Below, one piece after another: positions 11,701 through 23,234 of a DNA stretch of 64,000 bases. The stretch's first letter is position 1, and every line of letters starts with the position of its first letter. The notes beneath the pieces were generated by a model, which did not search any database, had not been told where the DNA came from, and saw only the letters and a list, made by a program, of their open reading frames with translations. The DNA comes from Paracyclopina nana (taxonomy: Eukaryota; Arthropoda; Copepoda; Cyclopoida; Cyclopettidae), in the NCBI GenBank assembly GCA_019096065.1, contig JAGUCH010000002.1, positions 10,118,501-10,182,500 on the forward strand, written 5' to 3'. A program made the position numbers and the translations under genes.

Positions 11701-11748
11701 CGTCAATGTTGTCGCCCTCCACCATGCCTGCTTTGCTGGAGGAGTCGT
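8711..11748 (-). CDS. calmodulin-like EF-hand protein (5' end unresolved)
   Basis: This is a four-EF-hand calcium sensor related to calmodulin. Exons on the minus strand are 11748-11666, 11611-11284 and 8871-8711, all phase-consistent. From the internal ATG at 11725 it would be 182 residues; upstream coding exons may exist. The loops are [12 protein letters not shown] (EF1, Gly at position 5), [12 protein letters not shown] (EF2, canonical), [12 protein letters not shown] (EF3, weak) and [12 protein letters not shown] (EF4, canonical). [12 protein letters not shown] and LGDKLTEEE match the calmodulin linker and fourth helix closely. It differs from calmodulin by an acidic N-terminal extension and a 24-residue C-terminal tail after the last helix. 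The last intron (11283-8872, 2.4 kb) is far longer than others here and is filled with repeats. True calmodulin is nearly invariant, so this is a diverged paralog, and its function is not known. Confidence 0.85.
9398..9464 (+). repeat. interspersed repeat, copy A
   Basis: About 65 bases here, containing CTAACCAGGG and GGTTACCGGTAGAGAAA, recur with few differences at 30168-30226. Both copies lie in non-coding DNA, so this is a dispersed repeat family, probably a MITE end. Confidence 0.6.
9813..10425. mobile_element. foldback-like element with GGGTTTTAAGATCT-type iterated arms
   Basis: The left end GTCTCTGGGATGAGCTGAG and the right end CGCTGAGATAGAGAC are inverted relatives. GTCACTAAGGCCTAAAAT and GGTGGGTTTTAGGATCT in the left arm recur inverted in the right arm (AGATCCTAAAACCCACC and ATTTTAGGCTTTAGTGAC). 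Each arm of about 240 bases is itself made of a short unit, GGGTTTTAAGATCTA and variants, repeated about every 25-30 bases. The unmatched centre is about 10050-10170. No transposase frame is visible, so it is non-autonomous. It lies inside the last intron of the calmodulin-like gene. Confidence 0.75.
10511..10735. repeat. AT-rich 25-bp tandem array, about 9 copies
   Basis: The unit TTTTAATATTTTATAAAATA plus AATAA (25 bp) repeats about nine times with scattered substitutions. The core ATTTTATAAAAT is palindromic. It lies in the calmodulin-like gene intron, about 90 bases from the foldback-like element. Confidence 0.85.
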
Positions 11749-12230
11749 CTGGAGGAAATAAGAGGAGTAGCGTTAGGCAATGCGCTGCGGATCCAACTGA
11801 TGAGAGCCCCTAGAAAGCCGGAGGCTCTCTCCGGACATCGAAGCAGCCTCGCGCGAGCAGCTGGGAGCAGCATTGCGAACCTCGCTGCTCCATCATCGCC
11901 ACGCGCAAAAAAAGGATTAAAATGGCCGACCTGATGGTTCACCCTCCATGATTGTTCAAAAGTTGGCAGCCATTGGCGAACTGAGGATGCGAGCGGACTT
12001 TCTCTCGAATTCGCACACAGCCGCCAAAGGCGGATCGGCGCCGCGCGAAATTTCCCTGCAAACTTCCGATGGTTTTCCGCCCGAGCTGATGACACGGCTG
12101 AGCGCTAATTCCATTAGCAAGTAGGCCTGATTACCCTTATGCATCATTGGAGAAAGCTTGGCCATATGGTGCGCTCTTTACCATCTACCTGGATCAATAT
12201 AATTTATTCGCTACCCAGACATACAGCACA
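11749..12230. other. interval between the repeat-protein gene and the calmodulin-like gene
   Basis: Both neighbours are on the minus strand. The region holds the repeat-protein polyadenylation signal (AATAAA on the minus strand near 12200-12206) and probably the promoter and first exon of the calmodulin-like gene. A 69-codon minus-strand frame (12165-11956) has no recognisable content and I could not join it in phase with confidence. Confidence 0.4.
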
Positions 12231-15200
12231 TCAAAGAGTCGGGGTCTTGGTGCCTCCGTCCTCTCGGCGATCATCCTTGCTGTCATGGGGCAGCATCTCG
12301 GCCAGATATTCATCTTCGTCGTCACTCGGATTCTCCAGCGTTTCCCCGTTCGATTGCAGCGTGACGTCATCCTGGTTCAAGGTGTCCATGCACGTGTGCA
12401 TCGATTCGATGAGGGAGTCGGCCAGGGTTTCCTCTCCTTGGTCGTGATCCTCCTTGGCTGTTCCGACGAGCGTGCACGAGGACCGAAAGGAGTGGAACTC
12501 TTCTTCCTCCACCTTTCGATGGCTCCGCGCAGGTGTAGGTGGTGTGGGCAATGGCCTTGACTGAATGCGCTCATCGTCTGTGGCCTAGAAGATAGGCAGT
12601 GCATATCGCTGTTGCAGGATTTATGGTTTTGGCTTACCATGCTATGAAAAGACGTGGTCGTTTCTACGGAAGCCTCCCGTTCTCGCATTTTCTGAGCCTT
12701 CTTTGGCGGTATTGGTGGCGGCATCTCTCCATTTTTCTTTGCCTAGATGTTGACACAGGATTCAGTTTGATGCTCACATATTTTCCTATGTAGCCAAAAA
12801 AAAGTGCGCAACATTGGTGCGCGTGTAACGGGATAATCTTATCCTCTTAGCTTTCTTGAATAGATTGCGTGATACGTAGACCTAGCGCTGCCATATGCAA
12901 GGGCTCTCCAATTTTTTCCAAAGTCGGCTACTCTCCTTGTATGAATACTGCATGTGCTCTACATATTTGACGTACCAGCTCTGAACCGTGTCCTTCAGCT
13001 CGGTGATTGTGCCTTTTTTTCTTGCCCTTCAAAGGCGGTGTTCCCTTGTAGTGGTCTGCCACAGAAGCAGAGCTTTCATCGTCGTCTGCGTCCTCTTCGT
13101 TCTCCTTTTGAATGACCTCGTATCCGAAATCCGCATCCCTGGGGAGATTAGTGCTCTCGGGAGAGCTCATCTCAAACCTGAGGGCATCATCGTCCGAGAG
13201 CGTGGCCTCTAGCAGCCGTGGGGTCGACACGGGGGTGAAGCCTTCGAACGAGGATTCCGTTGTTTGGCAGGCCTCGTCCACTTTTTTCACCCTTTTGGGA
13301 GGCTTGAACATGTACTTGGGACTCGGCAGGGGAAAGTCCGGCAGTTGCAGCCTTTTCACGGGCAGAGGAACTTCGTTAAGATTCCTGATTTTTGACAACT
13401 CGTGCGGACTGTTATGGAGGATGGCTTGCTGCCTCTCTTGGAGAACTTGGGGATTTTCAGTCTGACATAAAGGAGAATTCATTATATAGCAGTGCGCCGT
13501 TGTGAATGAACGTACCTTGCATCGAACCAGGCACTGCTTTGTCAAAGCCTCCGGGAGGGCCGCCCTCGGACTTATAGACCGTATTCCCCTGCAAAGCACG
13601 TTAAATGAGGATATGTTCTACGTTAAACTGCGCCTCCTTACGTGTCCCTCCTGGACGCCTCTTTGTGCATCCAGTCCTCAATTCTGCTGGGAATGGGAAA
13701 GTCGGACAATTGGCTGATTTGGCTCAGCTCAGCGGGTGACTTGGACTCTGCCAAAGCCCTTCTTTTCACTAGCGTCTCGTAAGGGTCGTCCGTTTTGCTT
13801 CTCACCAAGACGCCCCTCTTCAGCGAGGACGGAAGGGAGGCGTAGATGTCGTAATGACCGATTCTGCTCGAAAATCCGGTGGCCCTAAAAATAGCACATC
13901 GTTGCTACATGTGCATCATTAGCCATAGGTATAGGTTACCCCGAAAACACGCTGCTGGAATCGTTGTCTTCGTTGCAGCTTTCATCGCCGATCCCATGCG
14001 ATTTGGCTTTCTTCCCTTGCAGCAAATTTTGCAGTGGCGAGGGGATTGGCACGTCGGAGAGGCTCTTCATTTGGGACAACTCGCCCACACTTTTGCTCTG
14101 GACGAGTTCCTTCCTGGCTTTCACCACGTCCGGTTTCTCCACTCGCGCGCGCACGAGCACCTCGGATTTCAGTGAACGGGGCAGGGTGGAATAAATGGAG
14201 TCGTGGATTGCCATTGGCGACAGGTGGGAGTAGTCCTTGATTTGCGGCACGTCGTCTCCGCTTCGGCTCTTCTTCAGCCTTCGCCCGAACCTCTCCAATG
14301 TGGTGGGAATTGGAATGTCGGAGAGGCGTGAGATTTGCGATAGCTCCGACACGCTTCTCGACTGAGTGATTTCCCGCCTGGATCTGAGGATGTCAGGATC
14401 CTCGAACTTGGACACGACGAGCAGTTGCTGACTTCGTAGCGAGTCCGGCACGAGCTTCTCCTGCAAACTTTTGGTCGACATGCTGCGTTGCCTGAAATTG
14501 AAGCATTCCCATCTACATATCCTAACTATTTTCCGATCGAATAGCTCTACTTCTCTCGAAATCGCTTTTTACGCTCCACAGGCCTTGAGCCCGTCCGACC
14601 CACCAAGTTCTCCAAGGGCTTCGGCAGCGGAAAGTCTTCGAAAGAGTTAATCTGGCTGAGCTCGTTGACGCTCTTCGCCTTGACGGTTGCGCAGCGCTCT
14701 CTTTGCGTGTCGGGATCTTCCAACCTTGATCGAACGAGGACTTCCGTTTTCAACGATCTCGGCAAGCTGTCGTAGAAGCCAGCTCTGAAAAGTAATTCAT
14801 CCAATTATTTCTGCTCCACAGACCTCTTTGAATGGATTTTGAAACGTGTCGAGCTCCAGAATTAACAAGAAGGAAATCATTTGAAGCTTATGTCATGTTC
14901 TGAATGAAGGACTTATCAGTTGGTATCATTGCAAAACCTCAAAGTTTTTTGGGACACATTTGGTGATTTCTTAGTTAACCTTGAGGAGCTTTCAGATTTT
15001 TAGCTACTTTGGCACATACGTGCTTTAGCTCCCTAACACAAGCTTAAAGAAATGTAGGCGACGGTCGAGGACATTGATTTTTAGGCCTTAGTAACTTGTC
15101 TAGATGCAGCTATATCACAATTGAATTCTTTGAAATGGGTAATGTACTATGGGATAATGGCAAAATTAGAACCCAATTTTGGATAAAAGATACAAAAGTG

Positions 15201-18200
15201 GCAATAGACTTACTTGGCTTAAAAAATTTAATAAGGAAAATCAAAGATGTTTTTGCTAAAAAAAAATGTTTTTCACTGTATCTAAAAAAAATTGTAACAT
15301 CAGGTAGGGAGCCAGATGATATGACAAGAAAACTACAAACCCTAAGCTTTCTAACATTTAACTTGGAGAGTTGCAATATTTTGGTTCTGTAGTTCCAAGC
15401 CTTTATAGGGTGTTCATCTATGCCTCGTTTCCTTAAAATCTTACAACAGCCTTAAACAAAATGTTTAAGTTTTCGTACTTCTGATTAATCAAAACACTTC
15501 TAGCTCATATGACCAAAAGAGGTCGGAAAAGTGGTCTAATTGAAGCTATGAAAAATGAGTAAATAAATGATCAGTTCTGAAATAGGGGGCTTAAGAAAAA
15601 CGCAATTTAACGGAAGGAAAAAATTTCCTTGGTAGGTGAACACAGCATTAGACTGCTCAGAAGCTTATGCGGACAGTCTCAAAAACATTGAAATATGAAT
15701 TCAGATAAAAAGAATTGATGTCATAAGAAAAAAAATCATTTCATCGTTTTACCCCAAAGTAAAACGGGAAATTGACCGCGAAAATAAAACGCGAAAATTC
15801 ACACCTAAGCGCGAATATTTGTTGATTTCTCCATTTATCGCTTTATGCTGTGTTCATCTATAAAGGAAATTTTTTCCTTCCGTTAAATTGCGTTTTACTT
15901 AAGCCTCCTATTTTAGTACTGATCATTTTAACTCACTTTTGATAGCTTTAAGTAAACCACTTTTCGCACCTCTTTTGGTCACATGAGTTTGAAGTGTTTT
16001 GATTAATCAGAAGTATGAAAACTTAGGCATTTCATTTAAGGCTGTCGTAAGATTTTAAGGAAACGAGGCATAGATGAAAGCCCTATAAGGCCAATGCAGT
16101 CGTTAGCGCACGAATCAGATAAGCGAATTAAGGTCAAGTTAAGCGCTTGCTAGGTAGGGTTGACTAAATCATTTTTGATTTGCCTATCTATAAGGGTTAA
16201 CACACCAAACATTCGTTGGTTAAGTCAGAAAGCGTACAGATGAGCCTTACATCAAGTAAAGCCGGCCTGCTAGGTCCAACAAAAACATTCTGCTAAGTAT
16301 ATCCTTTCCAAAGTTGCATTTGTTTAGTCAATCCTAGAGGCATCGAAAATAAAATACCCTTCCGGTTCCGTAAAAGCTGCGACTGTGCGTCAACTATTGA
16401 AATTCATGGAGCAACGACAACTTTTTTCGTTAGGTAAGACAAGAAAGTTACGATAAAGTAGAGTAGTTGAACAGGGCATACATCTTAGCTTACCGTGTAG
16501 TGACGTCAGGATTGGGACTGACTGGTCGACTTGCGCTGGCTTCTCTGGACTTGAATACTTTAGGAATTGGAATGTCTGCAAGGCTGTTGAACTTGCTCAG
16601 TTCAGTGGGAGTTTTCGACCTGACCAGCTCTTGACGTGCTTTCAGCTCTTCCGTGCCTTGCTTGTCCGTTTTGGTTGCCACCAAAAGCTCCGTTTTCAGG
16701 GAGTCCGGAATGAAATCCTGCATTTTCTTGGACTGCTGCTCCTCGTCATTTTCGCATTTCTTTTTATTGCGCTTCAATGTAAGCTGCTGTATTGAAGATG
16801 GTATTGGAATATCGGCCAAGGATCCAATGTGCGAAAGTTCCGCTACCGTTTTCGTTTTGACCGTTTCTGCACGAGCTGCCTGCACAGTGGGATCTTCCAC
16901 CTTTTTCGCAACGACCAGCAGAGTTCGGCTTTTCTCAGCTGGTGAGGCCAAGTTGGACCAGCTCCTGCTGAAAATCTTGCTCATTGCTGGTTTTTCACCT
17001 CTGGAAGGGCTCTCAGAGATGACTGCAGCTTTCTTCGTCCCTGCACTGCTTTTCATAATTCGTCTCAAGGTGGTTGGCACCGGCAAGTCTTGGAGCGAGG
17101 TGATTTGAGACAGCTCCGCTGGCGACTTGGTACTCGTCAGCGCTCGGCGACGTTCAAGCTCAGCCTTGTCCTCTTCAACTTTGACATTTGTGATGAACTT
17201 CTGATCTCTCCAAGCATTGGCTGGCGGAGTAGGAGTGGCTTCAGCAGTGCATGACTTTTTAATGTCAGCCTCACTTTTGCTCTTGGACTTGGGCGTCTGC
17301 TTGAACATCTTGCTGATCTTGGAGGGTACAGGCATGTCAGCAAACGAGTGAAATTGGGCCAATTCCGAGGGCGATTTGGTCTGAGTCAGTTTCATCCGTC
17401 TTTGCGCCTCATCGAAGTCGAGGTCTTCTCTCACATTTGTCACCAGCTTCGTCTCCTTCCAACTGGGCTTGGCTCGCGTATCCTCCAATGAAGGAGCGGA
17501 CTTGTCCACTCTTCCTGTTGAGGCGGATAACCTCTTTTGTTTTTGTGCCAGGATTTTCCTCTCCGAAGGGGAGACGATGGCTTTCACTTTGCTCGGGATG
17601 GGAAAATCCAGGATAGAGTTGAACTCGGCGAGTTGGGCGGGTGTCTTGGCCTTCACCAGGGCCTGCCTTTTCTCAGCTTCCTCCCTGTCCTCCATAAGTT
17701 TGCCACCTGTTACCAGATTCTGTTGCCTCCATGACTTGGGCAGAGTCCCATACAACCGCGACTGATTAGTGGCGAGGTCCTCTGGGTTCAAGCTTTGGGT
17801 GTCCTTCTCGCCTTTTTTTGGGGGCAGCCTCCACTTTGGCAGGGGAATGTCCAGAGGATGGTTGAGTTGACCCAGTTCAGCCGGAGTTTTCCTCTTGGTC
17901 ATCATTTCTCTTTGCTGCTGGACATCAACTTCCTCAACACGAGTCCGCACCGCCAAAGGCTGGTGGAAGGATTTGTGAAAATTCGAATTCAAATAGCCAT
18001 CTTTAATCTCATTCGGCCGTGGCAGCCTCGCATTTTTGATGCTTTCGTTCACAGTCGTCAGCTTGGACTTGACGTCGACTTTAGGCATTTGCAGCTTGGG
18101 CAGCTCTCGTCTGGAATATTATTGCTTATGAGAAGGATGCACGAAATGCATACAAATTATCTATTACTTTTTCTTTTCTTGGTCTTTTCTGGAACGTCCC

Positions 18201-21200
18201 CTCGAGCTTTCCAATTCCTTTTGATATACTGGCCAGTCTGGTTGCTGAAGGGCCTTGTGGTAGTCGATAGGCTCTTCTCCTTCAAAAGTAGATTCGTATT
18301 GAGGGAGCTGCTTATACGACTGTTCACCATTGAGGAATCTGAAACGACATTTTTAATTGCATTAATAAATCTTTGCTTCCAATCTTGTGTAATTATTCAA
18401 TGCGTGCGGCATATTGTCATTTTGCATTTAAGCATTTGACATTTGAACTTTCTCCTAAAAAGGTTGTACTTGCTGCCTTCTTGCATTCTTAATTGTTATG
18501 GGTGCAAAATTCTTGACATTTTGACAGATGAGTTTGCCCACAGCTCAATTGTGTTTACGCTGACGGTCCATAGCTACTTAAATAAATAAAAGCGTCATAC
18601 CTTTCAAAGTCATCTGCTTGAAAGTCTTGCTCCTGTTGATATCTCTCCTTTGCATTTTCACTAATTTCATTCTCTGCTTTCCTAATGGGGGCTTCTTTAG
18701 CCTCTTCCTCACGAAATTGCTTGTCTTCTTCGACCAGAATTTGTCCCAAAGCCTTGAGCTTCTCGGTGCTCTTTTGGCTTGCCAATTCTGCCAAGCTTTT
18801 CCCCTTGTTTTTCTTTTCCTTCTCCTCTTGCTGCTTGCGCAATTTTTCTTCCTTTTTCCGCAGTTTTTCAGCCTTGGCTTTTTCCTCCTTTTCCAAACGC
18901 TCCCTCATTTCAATATCCTTTTTCTCCTGTTGTTTAGCCTCCTTTTCTTTTTTTCTTCTTTCCTTTTCTTCCTTCTGCTGCTGCGCTTTCAATTCTTTTT
19001 CCCTTTTCTTTCTATCTTTTTCCTGGGCTTTCATCATCTTCTTAACCTCCTTTTCAGTCATCGGTTTTCCATCAGAGTTGATCATTGGCCCCCTAAATGG
19101 GGAATCATCAGTACCACCAATTGCTGCCAAATCAGTTTCGTCCATATAATCGTCTTCATCAGCTAATTGTTGCTCGTCAAAAAGAATTTCTTGTTCTTCG
19201 TCAAATGGATAATCAGCTTGATCAACCACGTAATGCTCAGATCTAGAAAATTCACCAATTACAGCAGTTACTGAAGCCTCCCCATCATAAGCAACCACAT
19301 TTTTTAGTTCAGATGCCATGTTTGTTGGAGCTCTTGGTTCCTTTGCTTCGTTTTCTAGTGCTTCCTTTTCCTTCGCCACTTTTTCTCTTTCTTCCTTTTC
19401 CTTAGCTTTCCTTTCCTTCGCTTCCTTTTCATTTAGCATGTTTTCTCTTGCTTCCTTTTCCTTAGCTTCCTTTTCCTTAGCTTCCCTTTCCTTCGCTTCC
19501 TTTTCCTTTACTACTTTTTCTCTTGCTTCCTTTTCCTTAGCTTCCTTTTCCTTAGCTTCCCTTTCCTTTGCTTCCCTTTCCCTTGCTTCCTTTTCCTTTA
19601 CTACTTTTTCTCTTGCTTCCTTTTCCTTAGCTTCCTTTTCTTCTCTTTCCTTTTCCCTTGCTTGCTTCTCCTTCTTTTCTTGTTGCTCTCTTACTTTTTC
19701 TAGCTTTTCCCTAACTGCTTTTTCCTTGGCTTCTTTTTCCCTTTTTTCTTTCTCTTGCTTTTCCCTTAGCTTTCTCTCCTTCTCCTCTCTCTCTTTTTCT
19801 AGCTTCTCTCTGTGTTTCCTCTCCTTCTCTTCTTTCTCTCTTTTCTCCTTTTCCTCTTTTTCCTTGAGCTTTCGTTCGCGGTCTTCTTTTTCCTTTCTCT
19901 CCTTTTCTGCCTTCTCTTTGATTTTCTTCTCCTTTTCTTTGGCCTCCCTCTCTGCCTTTTCCCTTTTCTCTTTCTCTCTTTGTTCCTTCGGATCTGCTGC
20001 CTCATTTTTGCCCTTTTGTGCCTTTGCTTCAAGATTGACTTTCGCGTACGGCGGCGGATCATCTTTGCGTGGAAGTTCCACGTCTTCGTAGACTTTTCTC
20101 CCAACTGGTTCGTATCCTCCGTCTTCGACATTCTTTGCGGGAGGTTTAGTTGGCTGAATGTCGGGTTTTGTGTCGCGATTGACTTTTGGTGGCTCGGGCA
20201 GCGCGGTAAATGCCTTCCTCGGGGGCAAGGCCTCTATCCTTGGAGCATTGCTTTTGGCAACTTGCTCATTTCCGGCCCTATCACTTTTCTTGAGCACTCC
20301 TGGAGACATTTTGTTGAGAGGCTTAATTGGCATGGGTGCCCTGTTGGCTGCCCCCACGGGCTCGTATCCACCATCGTCCACGTATCTGCTGCTTTCCCTA
20401 ATTTTGTCGTGATTTTTGTTCAGTTTCCGTTCTTTCGATTTGCTCCGCGAGCGTCCACATATCGGCGGGGACTTGGCTCTCTCCTCGTTTTCCAGCGGCT
20501 CCGGCGAAGAGTCCCGAAGAAGGTCTTCAATCGTAGGCGGATCGGCTCCCTTTGGAAGGTGGAACCACTCTCGGGGTATGCTGCGGTCTTTCCGTCTCAT
20601 GGTGACCCTGAAAAAGATTGGGGTTTCTCATGCTTCTCCGAGCTCTCTAATGGCTTTCTCTCTCACGTTGTTATGTCTGTCGGCAGCTTGACCGGATTAA
20701 TCCAGACCTCTGCATCCTGGTCATGCGACAAATGAGTCCAAGGGTAGCCGCCCTTGGCCTTTTGCTCCTGGATGTCTTCCCACATCGTTGGTGAGACAGT
20801 GCCTTCAAAGAAAGAAGCCCATTGTGTTATTGCTGGAGCCTTTAAGCACAATGCAATGTAATTAGCGGGTTAATATTTTGTCTGGCAGTGTGGGTTACGA
20901 AAAAAGCAGCACCTGATGCAATGGCTCCCCATCTGGAGGAGACCATGGCATAGTGCTCCCTCCATCTTGGCGAGGACGTCCTCAAGGTTCGAGATGAGGC
21001 CGATATAGGTCTCTGCTCAATCAACAGTTGATCACGAAGACGTTGACGAGCAGCAGCGGCAGCTGCACTGGCCTCGCCAGAGGCTGAAAAGTCGAGATTA
21101 TTAACAAAAGTGTATTAGTGTTGTGAATGATTTTAAAAGAGAGCAAACGCGGCGCATAAAACTGGGCGCTACCGTTTCTGTACAGTTGCAGGTTGTCGAG

Positions 21201-21254
21201 TGACTTCGACTGCGGCTGCTGGATCTTGTGCCTTCGATCCCTGTACTTGCTCAT
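12231..21254 (-). CDS. large repeat protein: 11 copies of an ELSQ/DIPIP motif plus charged helix
   Basis: I do not recognise this family. Thirteen phase-consistent exons give about 2,093 residues: 21254-21173, 21083-20899, 20839-20667, 20607-18601, 18338-18168, 18110-16494, 14784-14551, 14491-13940, 13884-13642, 13588-13516, 13461-12976, 12742-12638 and 12584-12231. The start has a strong context (GCCACCATGAGC). N-terminal blocks include MSKYRDRRHKIQQPQ, WREHYAMVSSRWGAIASG and PTMWEDIQEQKAKGGYPW, then two DGGYEPVG motifs. Residues about 360-620 are an almost pure K/E/R-rich helix (KEKEAKE-type). The second half carries 11 units of about 55 residues: LP-x-SLK, then LV and a charged stretch, R-x-x-L-x-x-SKSP, then ELSQI, SL and DIPIP. 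The tail is acidic with PPIPPK and PTPPTPA proline motifs. No signal peptide or membrane segment is seen. A cytoskeletal or scaffold role is only a guess from composition. AATAAA near 12200. Confidence 0.82.
15400..16090. mobile_element. palindromic non-autonomous element in an intron of the repeat-protein gene
   Basis: The termini are CCTTTATAGGG and CCCTATAAGG, and the arms of about 250 bases (15400-15649 and 15843-16090) are inverted copies. For example, TTCATCTATGCCTCGTTTCC on the left matches GGAAACGAGGCATAGATGAA on the right, and CGGAAGGAAAAAATTTCCTT matches AAGGAAATTTTTTCCTTCCG. The central 190 bases are unique. No transposase frame is seen. It accounts for most of the 1.7-kb intron (16493-14785). 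Confidence 0.8.
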
Positions 21255-22440
21255 GGTGGCGACGAGGGCTGCTACACTGCTACTACTAGTTCTCTGCAAA
21301 AGTCTCGCGGGGCGACAAACTGATGGAGGGGGCCATTACACCGCAGTCAGGACGTGCCCACTTTCTAGCAAATATCAAGGATGCCCGTGTGTGTGTGTGC
21401 ACCTTGTAGCTCGCTCAAGGATGCTTTTGCCAGCTAAAAAAGCGCGCATCTCATTTATGGCTTATGCGAAAGCTAGCACAACTTCTACATCATCAAATCG
21501 ACTACAAATCTTCTCTCTCTCAATTCACTTTTTTATAGGTCTGCTTTCTTACCCTTGGGAAGCGTATGGTAGCGGTCTTCGGAGTTGCTCATGTGGTTTT
21601 GTCGGTGCCGCTGATATATGTCTTTAATTTATGGTGTTCTGGTTGCAGCTCAGAAAAGGGAAGGATGGCAACTGAGCTTTGCCGTCGGCCCAAGACTTGA
21701 GTTGATGGGCCGATCCGCTGACTGCAGCGAGGTGACACGCGGTCCTTGAATCGTTCATGACTCTAAAAAATGCAAAGGTGGGTCATATCATGAGTGAGAG
21801 TGAAATGATCATCCGTGGCATTGCTCTTTTTAACAGTGCATTTTTCATATGAGCTTGACCATTCATGTGAAATCGAAAGTATGTCATGCCGAATCATATT
21901 TTGGGCAAATTGCTCCTCGCATTTGCGTTCAAGTTCAAGAGGAATTGCCTTGCTACCTTGCTTTCAGCGTGCTTGAGGCCAAATGCATGCGCGTGAACAA
22001 TATAGAGACATATCTTTTGCCAAATCTTGACGTCATTCTGCTCGCAATACTCCGCTTTTTTAGAGCTTTCGAGCATGCGGGGAAAGGTTGCGCGCGGGTG
22101 GCAACTGAACTTTCAATCAGTTTGCGAAGCTACAGAAGAAAGCTAGCCGCAAAAAAGGCGATTGCAGCGCAAAAATGGCTCTATATGGGCTCGCAACCTG
22201 CGCGTAAATTGAGGGGCGTAATTAAATTGCGTAATGAAGAATGACGCGCTGATTTATTGGCCCAAGGAGGGCTGAAAAGAGTGCGAAAAATTAATTCAAC
22301 TTTTAATCCACGTGACAACTCTTTCTCCTACACGCGCCTCGTTTGGTTCGTAATATAGTGGGTCGGCTTTCTCTTTATCCTGCTGCTGGCTCCTCAGCTG
22401 CGAAATTGCTCGCCGTCCTCACAACAACCATGCCAAAACG
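21255..22440. other. upstream region of the repeat-protein gene
   Basis: This holds the 5' UTR side of the minus-strand repeat-protein gene, with an acceptor-like TTTTGCAG just 5' of its first coding exon. It also has a short GT-rich tract near 21388. A 131-codon plus-strand frame at 21849-22244 has no recognisable domain and composition like non-coding DNA. I see no other feature. Confidence 0.4.
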
Positions 22441-22692
22441 ATGGATCTGAGGCTATCCGTGCTCATGCTGACCATGGTTGCGTCCTCGATGACCACGACG
22501 GGTCCACCTCGGCCTTCGGCGCCCTCTCTGCGTGGCCTCATTCCCATAGCGAGGACTCGACTGATGCCTGACCGCGAGACGTTCCTCATTGGCAAGGCGA
22601 GTGGTCTGGACCTGATCTCGCTGACAAGTGTCACTGTCATCCAAAGTGCATTTTCCGCCTCGTCCTCGCTCCCGCTGACCATCGCCTCGTGA
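22441..22692 (+). CDS. possible small secreted protein (hypothetical)
   Basis: This is an 83-codon frame beginning MDLRLSVLMLTMVASSMTTTG, which could be a signal peptide, followed by a basic, serine-rich stretch without cysteine pairs. AATAAA follows on the same strand at about 22780, and the frame ends in a clean stop. Against it, an out-of-frame ATG lies 11 bases upstream, the opposite strand also has a long frame, and no family is recognised. The dibasic cleavage sites expected of a neuropeptide precursor are not clear. It could equally be leader sequence of the downstream channel gene. Confidence 0.25.
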   Translation: MDLRLSVLMLTMVASSMTTTGPPRPSAPSLRGLIPIARTRLMPDRETFLIGKASGLDLISLTSVTVIQSAFSASSSLPLTIAS

Positions 22693-23234
22693 CTACTTTG
22701 AAGTCAATCGTAGCTAGCTCTTGAAATAGCAATAACAGTGAATGTTCCCTGTGATAACACTGATGACAGTTTGGAAGAATAAATTGTCGAACTCGATGCA
22801 TCAGTCACGGCTCTCGTCGCTTCACGGTTTTTTCCCTTGATTTTCCCCAGGGAGAATTGAGGTGAAAGCCACCGCGGTGAACAAACGCGCTTTTGTCGTC
22901 GGAAATCAATCTTGCTGCCGCCGCCGCCGCCGCGCCTACTCTAGCTAACCTTGCCCTGGGGTCTCAAGATACGCCCGCTGTCATAGGTGGCTGTGCATAA
23001 TCCTACGTGCTCCTGCGCAATGAAGGTCGACCGACTTGAACTATTAGGCTCATTAAGAGTGAAATTGCACGTCTTGTTACGCGAGCGAAGCCGCATTTCA
23101 AGGCGCGCTGCGCTCGTGCTTTGACGGAATGTGGCCGCCAAAGCTACAATGCATTGTAATGGGTAGTAGTCTCCGACGGACAAGTGCTACTCCGCCTACT
23201 CTTAGCTGTACTGCTCCGTAAATGCAACGAGATC
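22693..23234. other. upstream region of the Kir channel gene
   Basis: A polyadenylation-type AATAAA is at about 22780. A CCG-rich run (GCCGCCGCCGCCGCCG) is near 22917-22935. The remainder probably contains the promoter and leader of the inward rectifier. No ORF here is convincing. Confidence 0.4.

Noticed and set aside
19318-20091. Long plus-strand frames rich in S, F, L and A across the charged-helix exon
   Set aside because: They are the complement of KEKEAKE-type codons on the minus strand, not independent genes.
21849-22244. 131-codon plus-strand frame upstream of the small ORF
   Set aside because: No domain, mixed composition and no splice or polyadenylation support.
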